Assembly (NCBI GenBank): GCA_034401795.1
Contig: CM067374.1
Span: 92,503,222 to 92,567,221 of the forward strand
Reading direction: 5' to 3'
DNA: 64,000 nucleotides
From: Chaetoderma sp. LZ-2023a
Taxonomy: Eukaryota > Mollusca > Caudofoveata > Chaetodermatida > Chaetodermatidae
A program made the position numbers and the translations under genes. Every line of letters starts with the position of its first letter. Within the stretch, counting starts at the first letter, position 1. The notes beneath the pieces are model-generated. The model had not been told where the DNA came from and did no database searches. It worked only from the letters and a program-made list of their open reading frames with translations. Of the stretch, positions 21,562 to 30,475 are shown piece after piece.

Positions 21562-22302
21562 TTAATGGGACTGAAGAAAATGATGACCCGAGTGTTCAGT
21601 AATAATTCGTCAAAATGCCTCCAACTGATCCCTACCATGAAGTGAACTCAGCCCATGGTAGTCATGGCAGTGGAAGAATATTTTATTGGCCAATTACAAA
21701 AGTATGAAACCGGTCGTGGAGTAGATGAGTCTCAGTTAATCACCTAGACTCAAGTTTCCTTAATTTCTATTCCCTTTTATATGATATCTGGCACTAACTT
21801 AGAAACCAATGTTGCAAGAATGCAACAGCTTTCAGCATCAGTAACATAACATTGTTCCCTAAATAGGCACCATCCTTTGGTCAACAAATAATCAACTGTT
21901 TGACATCAGTGTATTAATGCTAACCCGAAATATGTAACATACCAAAGGCAGGCAGGGTACAACTGTCACTCAAGTATCTGGCATTATAATCATATACATC
22001 ACCTGTTAGCTGATCTCGCTATCAAAATGACGTAGATCTATTACAAAAGTAGTAATGGTCAGTCATGAAATTGTCAGAATTGTACATGTATGTCTTTGAT
22101 TAATTTATAATTTAATAAACATAATAAATTAAATATTTTCATAATTTTGACACGACCGAGGTGATTTGACTGGGACCTATTGCTGCCATTAACAGACTGC
22201 AGTCAAATTTGTTTCAAAATATTCACCAGCTTACCTGTATAGATGCCTTAAAATTTAGATTATGGGAATTCAGGTTTCAGTTTCAAATTGATTCTGACAT
22301 GC

Positions 22303-22562
22303 GCACAAAGTTGGTGGAGCTGCACAAAGTTGATGGAGCCGCACAACATTGGTGGAGCCACACACAGTTGGTGGAACTGCACAAAATTGGTGGAGCCGCA
22401 CAATGTTGGTGGAGCCGCACAAAGTTGGTGGAGCTGCACAAAGTTGGTGGAGCCACACAATGTTGGTGGATTCACACAAAGTTGGTGGAGCTGCACAAAG
22501 TTGGTGGAGTCACACAAAGTTGGTGGAGCCACACTGGGTTGGTGGAGTCGCACAACGTTCCG
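22303..22562. repeat. 19-bp minisatellite, about 13.5 units
   Basis: The unit is GCACAAAGTTGGTGGAGCY with point variants. Because 19 is not a multiple of three, both strands stay open in several frames and code for 19-residue repeats (VGGAAQSWW-type). These frames are produced by the repeat and are not genes. Confidence 0.9.
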
Positions 22563-22649
22563 GGAGCTGATTTATAAACTGATTTCTCCATTATGTAGTG
22601 AGCACACAGAATCCGACAATGACACCAACATTGTAAATCTACCTCTCGC

Positions 22650-23106
22650 TGGCCTTGCACGATTACAGGATTAAATCGAAAATCGTGATTATTTTTGAAA
22701 TTGTGAATTTATACGATTAAAAATTAAATAATCGAATAATCATGAATAATTCTATTGCATAAAATATTTCAAAACCTACCTATTCATTACTCTTTAATCC
22801 GATCAGTTTTACATTTTGCTCCACGAAGACATGTCCATTTGCAGGTCAAGAGAAGACTATTTGTGAAAATGTATCATTGGAATGCCTGGGTCGATGCTCG
22901 AGCCAGGCATTCCAATGATACATTTTTAAAAATAGTCTTTTCTTGGCCTGCAAATAAATATTTCTAAACAACATTGCAGCTTTCGGTATTGCTATGCTTT
23001 TGTTATTATATCTAAGTAATTTGTACCCAAGCTGATCAATCGAGTAATCATGATTATTCTTAAATAATAGATCGTGATCACTCAAACGACTAATCGCACA
23101 TGCCTA
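22650..23106. mobile_element. hAT-like MITE inserted at a MAP3K4 splice donor
   Basis: The termini are TGGCCTTGCACGATTA at the left and, inverted, TAGGCATGTGCGATTA at the right. The flanks are CCTCTCGC (22642-22649) and CCTCTAGC (23107-23114), a 7/8-matching 8-bp duplication. The interior is AT-rich with ATTAAATAATCGAATAATCA and contains a nested ACTGGAATG-type stem-loop (22820-22975). No transposase. The right duplication overlaps the last bases of the exon at 23108-23275. Confidence 0.8.
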
Positions 23107-23107
23107 C

Positions 23108-23275
23108 CTCTAGCATCTTTCTGAGATCAGTATCAAATTGTTCAAGATCCATGGCGAATTGCTCTTCTACAGTTTCATGATTTTCATCCTCCCAAATGAC
23201 GGCACTCACACGGATCTGATAGTACTGCTTTAATCTGACAGCTCCATTTAAAACTTCCTTACACTCGCGAATCAA
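23108..23275 (-). CDS. MAP3K4: MAP3K4 exon (LIRECKEVLNG)
   Basis: This 168-base, phase-0 exon has acceptor TATCCTCTTCAG. It encodes LIRECKEVLNGAVRLKQYYQ and ends DTDLRKMLE. It matches vertebrate LVRECKEVLKG, LMKQYYQ, EEDLHKMLMV. The residues before the final acidic block are slightly longer than in vertebrates. The donor is GAG followed by GTAGGCATG. Its G belongs to a target-site duplication and its T is the first base of the hAT-like MITE at 22650-23106. An older copy of the donor context, GAGAGGTAGATTTAC, survives on the far side of the MITE (read on the minus strand from about 22646). Confidence 0.93.
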
Positions 23276-23601
23276 CTGAAGAGGATAAAGACAAGATAGC
23301 ATTATTTACACCCAATTTAATTCCTTCTCTTACTCACAATATTCCTCAACAGACCGGTTTTCCGATATATTGTACAAAATACATGTATTTTACACCACTG
23401 TTCTATATCATGTATCTTCCCAGTTTCTATCACACTAATATGGTTTGTTTGATTTTTCAAGATAGTCAACAAGATTTGACCTTGAATATTTTCCATAATT
23501 TTAATCATGTGTATGTTTTTTTCCAAGGGATATTTAATTCACCAAGCACATATGTACATGTACTTTCTACAAGAAATCTCAAACAGTGACAGATCATCTA
23601 A

Positions 23602-23802
23602 CCCTTACCACTCTGATGTCAATATTCTATCCTTTACTACGTCAATATCAAAGAGACAGGTGTACATTTTTCAACAATTTTGGTAGTAGATGTTGCTGTC
23701 TACGACAGCACCATCTTCCACAAAATTTGTTGAAAAATGAACACCAGCTCATCTATTAATTTCATTTGAAAATTTAAAATTTTGACACCAGAGTGGTAAG
23801 GG
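23602..23802. mobile_element. piggyBac-like MITE, 201 bp
   Basis: It has the same length and ends (CCCTTACCACTCTGATGTCA to TGACACCAGAGTGGTAAGGG) as 11789-11989. The right flank is TTAA; the left flank is CTAA, a one-base change of the target. Confidence 0.78.
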
Positions 23803-25357
23803 TTAACCAAATGATTACATCCAGTCATGCTAGTCTGCCTCAACATTCACAACATTAATGGAGGACTCCAGTATAAGCTATGCACCTCCACCTCCCACCC
23901 CCACAACCCCATCCCTATCTCTACAGGGGTGTAAATTTGTGGCGAACGGTTGAACGCGTTCGCGTGGAGGTTACGCAAACACGATTTTAGGAGACCTATA
24001 TTTGTTCTCCATAAAATATCTATTTTCGTTCGCCATAAAAAAATTCAGCAAAGTGGGCTCTCGGTACTAAGTACACTTAGTATATTAAATGTTTTCATAT
24101 GATAGACATAATAGTTACTTGAAATAATTGATTCGGGTCGTCAAAATATGTTCGGCGAACGGCTTTTTGTTGTGGCAGACCGCAAGTCTGCCACACCAAA
24201 ATGCGTAATCCTCTAAGGAATTTAGTAGATAGCTTGACCCTTCTTAACTTGTACGCTTTAAACTGATAATTTACTCGAAATGCGATTTACTGGAAATAAG
24301 AGTTACTACGCACCGGTTTTCCTGACATAAAGGCCTGTTTTCTCGATCGTTTCAAAGCAATGAACCACTTAAATATCGGGTGGTATTACTCTCGGAACCT
24401 TCCAGTAATAATATATTGGGTCATATAACGCATCAAAGTGGGCGCTAAGCTATTGCTTTACTGCGCTTAAAAGCGGCACAGTAACTAGATTTTTTTGTTC
24501 CACTATTATCCATCAATGTTTATCGTGAGAGTCGCACAGAGATTGATTGAAATAAATCATGGTATTAATTCGTTATGAATGACGTGATCAAAATTTTACT
24601 ACGATAGTAATTTTTCATTTATGCCTAATGACATCAGATGGCCTGCGAGCCAATCATAAAATATGACTGCGCATTATCGATTATTATTAACTACGACTGT
24701 GCGGTCGCGCGAGACATTTCTCATTACTGGTGAATTAGCAGACCCCCCCCCCCCCACACCCTCCCTCTAGGCTGATTCGTGACATAATTTTTATTGTTGA
24801 AATTAGTAACCGGGATCGCGTCTTTCTGTAAGAATGGAATGTTTACGTTACCGGACAGCTGTGCCCGAGCTGATAATGCAATCTACTGGCCATTGACAGA
24901 TAGAAATAGCGCAAGAAAAATATTTCTTCCAAAAATAACAAGTTGTCCAGGAGTGCAACCCATATACTAGACAACGTATCTATCTCTACCAGCAAGTAAT
25001 TACTGGGAAGGGAGACCTACAGTTATACCTAGTCATGGGACCAACTTCGTACCAAAAGGGTCTAAATTTAGAAATCAATTTTGGGGTGAGTTTTATTTGG
25101 TTAAGTGAGGGATATGGCAGGCAATTCAATCTCGTGTATATACGACATTGGCTTGCAGGGTTGATAAAAATCATGCTTTTTTTATAAAAATCAAAAAAAT
25201 CGGATTTTTTTGATTTTAATCGATTTTTTTGATTTAAATCAGATTTTTATAACCATGTTTTTTATATTACTAATTAATGATAAGATATGCAATTTTAAGT
25301 CAATTTAATTAATTTATTTCAAATCAGATCAATATAGTTATACATGTATATGATGAT

Positions 25358-27366
25358 TCATTTGTTAAGTAACTTGTAAACAAAAACAAGCTTGCCAGCT
25401 TTCTCAGTACCAAGACGGTTTCTCACTTTTGAATGCACAAAACCAAAAGTTGAGAATATTCTCTCAACACCTGCACTAGAGGCAGTAGCACCAAGTATTG
25501 CATATATCATGTTTAGCACATGGTCACTGACTCTGTCTGATAGAGATTTCCACCAGGCAAAGGGAGACACAGATTCCAGAACAGATGAACTAAACAAGTA
25601 ATCCTTAAATGGATCTGCTCTGGCCCGGTAGTTCATGATTATAGGTATCATGTCTGGGGATGACACAGACACATACTCCATCACACTGTCAGTTTCCTTG
25701 GTAGACAATCCTTTACCAGCAGTACGCGGATCCAAAATATAGGCGAGATAGTGGGCAGGAGTGAGTGCCTGCTTACATCGTTCGTGGAACTTCTTCATAA
25801 TGCTTAATGATACCCCACCTTCTTCAAAGTCTTTTTCCAACTTCTTCCATACACTAACTGCATCACTGAGAAAACAGCTATCACTCTGTACTATATCCAG
25901 GGCAATGGAGATTGGCTTAAGGAGCCTCAAATAGTCCTCTGCTTGTCTCTTTATCCCAATATTTTGTAAACTACAGGCTACTTCATACTGACTTGGTGGG
26001 CAGTAGCCTGGTCTCAGCATCTGGACTAGTTTAATGAACTCTGGATGTGTGACTGCAGAGAATGGTGTGTTAGTAGCGTACACGTAGCGACCGACTTGCT
26101 CATCGATGGCGTCTTTCTCAATTTGGGATGTTCTCAAAACATAGTGGTCTAGACCTGCAAAATAAAATATTACTGTATCAGCCAGGAAAGGTAGACACAT
26201 GTGGGATAATGTTGACATTAGTGTGCTAAGGGTTAACTGGCTGACTGCTCTGAGCTACTTGAGAATAGTTTCAAGCTGCATTACTCAAAACCTGCTAAAT
26301 AGTGTGAAAACAATATAACTCAAAGTTGTTGGTGATTTATTCACCAAGAAGTTTCAGTCAAATTGTTTTCAAAATATTCAAGTAAATTTTTTTAGTTATT
26401 AATTTAGCAATATTACTGTTTCAGCCAGGAAAGGTAGACACATGTGGGATAATGTTGACATTAGTGTGCTAAGGGTTAACTGGCTGACTGCTCTGAGCTA
26501 CTTGAGAATAGTTTCAAGCTGCATTACTCAAAACCTGCTAAATAGTGTGAAAACAATTTGACTGAAAGTTGTTGGTGATTTACTCACCAAGAAGTTTCAG
26601 TCAAATTGTTTTCAAAATATTTAGTAGTTTTTAGATGAGTCTCACTATAGTTTTCTGACATAAATCTTTTTAGGAATTTGGGATTAAAATTACAGTACTA
26701 TGCAGTGATAAGGTTAATGTGTCCAAATTAAGCCAATTAACTACCTGACTGCTTAACTGTTATGTAACACCACAGGTGTTATCACCTCACACAATCAATA
26801 AAGGGGTCTGCTCTTGAACAACACTGCTGTCCTATAAAGATCTCACAGTAATAGACTAACTAAGGTGGTAACCCTTTGATTGCCTTGTTTATTTAATTTA
26901 TTTTTAAATAAGGCAGTGTATTTGTTTGCAAAATTATTTAACTGTAGAAAACATATAGACTGTAACTGAAGGATTAGCTATTAATCAGTTTTAATTACTT
27001 GGTCAAGAGTTAGGCTGAGTTAGTGTGTGGTCTGTCGGTCAGATTATCAGTCTGTTTGTCAGTTAAATTTGTATTCACAAAATATTATATTCTCTTACCT
27101 GCACTGATTTTGGTTCTCTTGGTAGGCGTACACAACGGTGATGCCTCCCCTGCCTCTGGGGCAGGGCGCTTCCTAGGCGTAGAGACTGTTATTGCTGGTG
27201 TATCTTGTGTATCAGTCTTACATTCACTATGATGCTGCTTCATACGTGCTACTATGCCTTGCATAGATTTGCCACATTCTTTACACTTAGCCGTACAACC
27301 AGATTTACCAATCTCAACATCCTTATCAAAGTACATCCAAATGTGATCTTGCTTTCTTCCAGGCAT
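25358..27366 (-). pseudogene. BED-finger hAT transposase, two exons, core deleted
   Basis: Exon 1 (27366-27099) starts MPGRKQDHIWMYF and carries a BED zinc finger: Trp10, CKEC, then HHSEC. The donor is CAG/GTAAGAG. Exon 2 starts at 26154 after TTTTGCAG, in matching phase (GGT, Gly). It reads LDHYVLRTSQIEKDAID and YATNTPFSAV, then GYCPPSQYEVA. After that point it jumps directly to LRLLKPISIALD and then the hAT dimerisation block SSAGVERIFSTFGFVHSK. The transposase region that contains ALDGWS and TDNAAN in the relative at 62989 is missing. The reading frame stays open across the deletion. It could still make a truncated DNA-binding and dimerising protein; no such role is shown. Confidence 0.85.
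26168..26645. repeat. Tandem duplication, about 242-bp period
   Basis: Two near-identical copies include GCCAGGAAAGGTAGACACAT (26181 and 26423) and ATAGTTTCAAGCTGCATTAC. The duplication sits inside the intron of the deleted hAT transposase. High similarity suggests a recent event. Each copy includes a stem-loop of the CAAATTGTTTTCAAAATAT type. Confidence 0.85.
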
Positions 27367-28597
27367 CTTAACTTATTTTGAACAAATGATGAGTTAAGAA
27401 ACATTCTATTTGCTTATATGTACTGTGGGATTCAATGTGTTTTCTTAACCTGGCTGCATGTAAACCAGATCTCTCTTACACGAGTGCTGTCTATGTTTTT
27501 TTATCCATCAATGTCCATCAGTTTACATACATTGTTTATCAAAGTCAGAGAAAGGAGTTAGCCTGAATGTTTTGATAATCTAGCAAAGTCTGGGCAGTAA
27601 ATGGGGATAATGGGGTTATAGTATCAGGGACAGAAGCAACACCTATAAAACAACTGTGAGGCAAGGTCAAAACAACAGTTTTTAAAGGTTATTGGGTGTA
27701 TACAGATGAAATAAAGCAAGTAATACAATATGATGATTTTATTAAAAAAACACTGACTTTTAAAAAAATCGCATCATGATTTTTTTGATTTTTTTGGACT
27801 GATTTTAATCATGATTTAAATCACTGATTTTAATCATTTGATTTAAATCAAACAACCCTGTTGGCTTGCCCGCCATATTTTTCACTTTCCCCGAGCAAAC
27901 GTTAAATTCCTCATCATCATATTCTTGGGACATAAGCCACTAGAATACTGCGGTATTACACGTTATCGCATGCACAATATCATTCTCTATCTTGTACTGG
28001 CCGTTTATTTCATGATTAAGTACAGATTTACTGCTGACTGAGTAGCCTATATATTATTAGGTTACCAAAGGTTGCCATGGGTTGCCAAAGGTTACCATGG
28101 GTTACCTAAAATTTATTATTGCGTACCCTCCAATGAGGTTGCCAAATATGCATTTGCGAGACCTACTATAAGGTTACCATAAAAAATCTAACTTTACACC
28201 CCTGCTCTAGCTAAGCTACATCCACACTCTTGTTGATGTTGATCGATCCCTGAACTGCCTGATTATCAATTTCCAGAAAACTATACAGGTAAAAAGCTGG
28301 CAATATGGCAGTAACAGCTCCCAGTCAGATTAGTTTCAAAATATTCAACAGCATTTTTATTAAATAGTAAAGCCATACCGGGTACAATTCGTACAACATC
28401 GCTTAGTCCATCATCAATTTAGCATTTCTGACAAACTTATCTGTGTCATTGATTATGAATTTATGGTGTCCTCCTACACATCACATAATTGATTATGATG
28501 TCATATGATTGATGGATAAACTGGAAAGGTCCAATGTTTAACTACATGTGTACATGTGCATTTCAATAGCATTAACACGCCTCAAGATGACTGAAAT

Positions 28598-28798
28598 TAA
28601 ACGAAATCTAGGATTTCTTTTTTCACGAGAGAGTTGATACTTACCTCCCTAATACTTTTGATATTGCTAAATATTGGCTTTCACTCAATAAACACTCAGA
28701 TTTAAAACAGATAGGTGCCCCTACTGGGCAGGGAGTCAGAGCGTAGTCTGGCGGATGCCAGCCCCACCACCGCGCATGCGCAGACTAGCACTTCCTCT
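28598..28798. repeat. DIRS copy B inverted repeat, 3' end
   Basis: Positions 28638-28797 are the inverse of 35477-35637 (CAGGGAGTCAGAGCGTAGTC and its complement). The outermost 40 bases (AAATCTAGGATTTCTTTTTT) are unique to this end and are repeated only in the internal complementary region. Confidence 0.88.
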
Positions 28799-28884
28799 GA
28801 CTAGATTATTGGCTGACACACATGCAACTATTAAGAGCCTGAAGACCGAGCCTCTGTGGGGTGGAGAGGCCGGGTCCGTATCTA

Positions 28885-28990
28885 GGGAGGTAAGTATCAA
28901 CTCTCTCGTGAAAAAAGAAATCCTAGATTTCGTTTATTTCACTTCAAGAGTATACTTACCTCCCTAATACTTTTGATATTGCCAGAATTC
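28885..28990. promoter_or_regulatory. DIRS internal complementary region (ICR)
   Basis: Positions 28885-28934 are the reverse complement of the 3' terminus (28606-28655). Positions 28936-28990 are the reverse complement of the 5' terminus (35600-35653). Read in reverse, the two pieces form the head-to-tail junction of the element's ends around GTGAAATAAACG. In DIRS elements this region acts as template for circularisation of the cDNA. Confidence 0.88.
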
Positions 28991-29515
28991 GAAAGTGAAT
29001 CTGGCGGGAGGGAGGCGAGGTCAAAAGACCAGCTCATCCCTATACGCTTTTCTGCGTTTAAGGCACTTAAACTTCTGAAACTGTAAGAAAAAACAGTCAG
29101 GATTTGACTAACCATCGGATAACACCACCGATGTATGAGAGATGACCGAATGTCATATGCGCTCCCCCCCCCTCCTTCCTGGGAGGAAGAGTCGACTGAC
29201 CTCAATGTCCTATACGCTCTCTACGTACAAGTGCCATGTACTACAGGACAGAGACGAAAAAACTCCATTTTCGTAACTCTCAACAATGAACCACACAAAT
29301 ACACAAACCATCACCATATTAATAACGGGTAATCGTGACAATACAATCAACAACGGACAACACATGAACAAGACTGACCTTGTTGAAAATGGCTGCTGAC
29401 ATCATCTTTTCATTGGTAAAGACTGATGCAGGCCCAAAAAAGTGGGTGTTTCCATAAATTAATTGTGAAATATATAAGTAATGAGGAAAAACCTCCTCAA
29501 AAAATATAAACCGAT
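28991..29515 (-). other. DIRS copy B 3' noncoding region
   Basis: No gene. A run of C at about 29164-29172 and AT-rich sequence separate the tyrosine recombinase stop from the ICR. Confidence 0.55.
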
Positions 29516-30475
29516 TTATTTTTTCAAAACCGACAAGGCGAGAGGATTAGAGGTGTCACGGAGATAATGGTCTGTAAAACTTGACTCACAGTGCCACTGA
29601 GCCACCGACATAATATCATCCACAGGGACCCCATTAAATAGGGCCGTGGATGTCACTACGCCGCGGACACTGTGAGCCTTGGCCACGTCAACCTGCTTCC
29701 CGGTGGCGGATTTATGGCAAAACTGAATGCATTCCACAATCCACCTGGAAATGGTGTCCTTAGAAGCCCTCCCATGGGGTTCAATATATGACAACCATAA
29801 CGCTGACTGGTCGGTGCGCCATGCCGCCGTACGTTGTTTGTACCGGCGCAGCGCCCGGACGGGACACCATGCTTTAGAATTAGGATCATATCTAGTTAAA
29901 GCAGGCAAAATAATAGGTTGACCTGGATATTTCAACGACTGATTTTTAGCCAAGAAATTAATCCTAGGTAGCAGCTTAAGGCCTTCCCCTGAAACCACAA
30001 AACGGTCATCCTCGGCTGATAAGGCATGAATTTCACTCCTACGCCTAGCCGAGGCCGCAGCAATTAAAAACACAGTCTTCAGTGTTAATAGTTTCATAGA
30101 AATGGAACTAAGTGGTTCAAAAGGCTTATCACCTAGTACTTGAAGCACTAGCGATAAACTCCAAGACGGAATCACAGGTGGATTCCTTGGTCTTAGATTG
30201 CCCATGCCTTTAATTAATACATTCAATGTATTTACTTCATCACTTCCCCTCTTAGCCAAGCAAGGAATAACAGACATTAATGCTGACTTATAACCAGCAA
30301 TAGAGTTAGGCTTGAGGCTATAGGCATCATAGAGGTGACAGAGGAAATCAGCTACTACTTGAATAGATGAATCCATTGGATCAATACATCTTTTTGAGCA
30401 CCATTCTGCAAATCTGTTGATTTTATAATTATATGCTCTGGAGGTTGACCCCCTCCTGGCTTTGGCCATAAACAT
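29516..30475 (-). CDS. DIRS tyrosine recombinase (integrase), copy B
   Basis: This enzyme should insert the circular DNA intermediate by site-specific recombination. The start shown is the ATG of MFMAKARRGS, 319 residues; the frame itself is open much further upstream (to 32452), overlapping RT. A SAM-like N-terminal core-binding part lies at residues 10-90 (AYNYKINRFAEW, IAGYKSALMSVI). The catalytic domain has Arg in SARRRSEIHALS (about 145), the HxxR box HSVRG (268-271), His in QWHCESSF (295) and the nucleophile Tyr304 in TDHYLRD. All members of the R-H-R-H-Y set are present. It is the last gene of the element, followed by the ICR, and overlaps the RT stop by 121 bases. Confidence 0.9.
   Translation of the reverse strand: MFMAKARRGSTSRAYNYKINRFAEWCSKRCIDPMDSSIQVVADFLCHLYDAYSLKPNSIAGYKSALMSVIPCLAKRGSDEVNTLNVLIKGMGNLRPRNPPVIPSWSLSLVLQVLGDKPFEPLSSISMKLLTLKTVFLIAAASARRRSEIHALSAEDDRFVVSGEGLKLLPRINFLAKNQSLKYPGQPIILPALTRYDPNSKAWCPVRALRRYKQRTAAWRTDQSALWLSYIEPHGRASKDTISRWIVECIQFCHKSATGKQVDVAKAHSVRGVVTSTALFNGVPVDDIMSVAQWHCESSFTDHYLRDTSNPLALSVLKK

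Larger units (their letters stand above)
25156..27860 (-). mobile_element. hAT transposon with internally deleted transposase
   Basis: The ends are CAGGGTTG and CAACCCTG, flanked by perfect 8-bp duplications TTGGCTTG (25148-25155 and 27861-27868). Subterminal regions are rich in ATTTAAATC and TTTTTTGATT. The transposase exons are on the minus strand but miss the catalytic centre, so the copy is non-autonomous. The ends match the element starting at 62463. Confidence 0.9.
23934..28204. mobile_element. TIR element CAGGGGTGTAAA with 5-bp duplication
   Basis: The left end CAGGGGTGTAAATTTG and right end TTTACACCCCTG are inverted copies, flanked on both sides by CTCTA (23929-23933 and 28205-28209). 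The interior has GGTTGCCATGGGTTACC-type short repeats (about 28060-28115), a run of C at 24744-24755 and no transposase of its own. A 2.7-kb hAT element (25156-27860) is nested in it. The 5-bp duplication and CAGGGG end would fit a hAT5-like or related family. Confidence 0.6.

Noticed and set aside
22209..22674. Several overlapping frames with WWSHTKLVEPH-type repeats on both strands
   Set aside because: All are translations of the 19-bp minisatellite; no single frame shows coding constraint.
27085..27366. BED-finger exon as a host ZBED gene
   Set aside because: It lies inside an element with TIRs and perfect 8-bp duplications, and is followed by a deleted hAT transposase exon.
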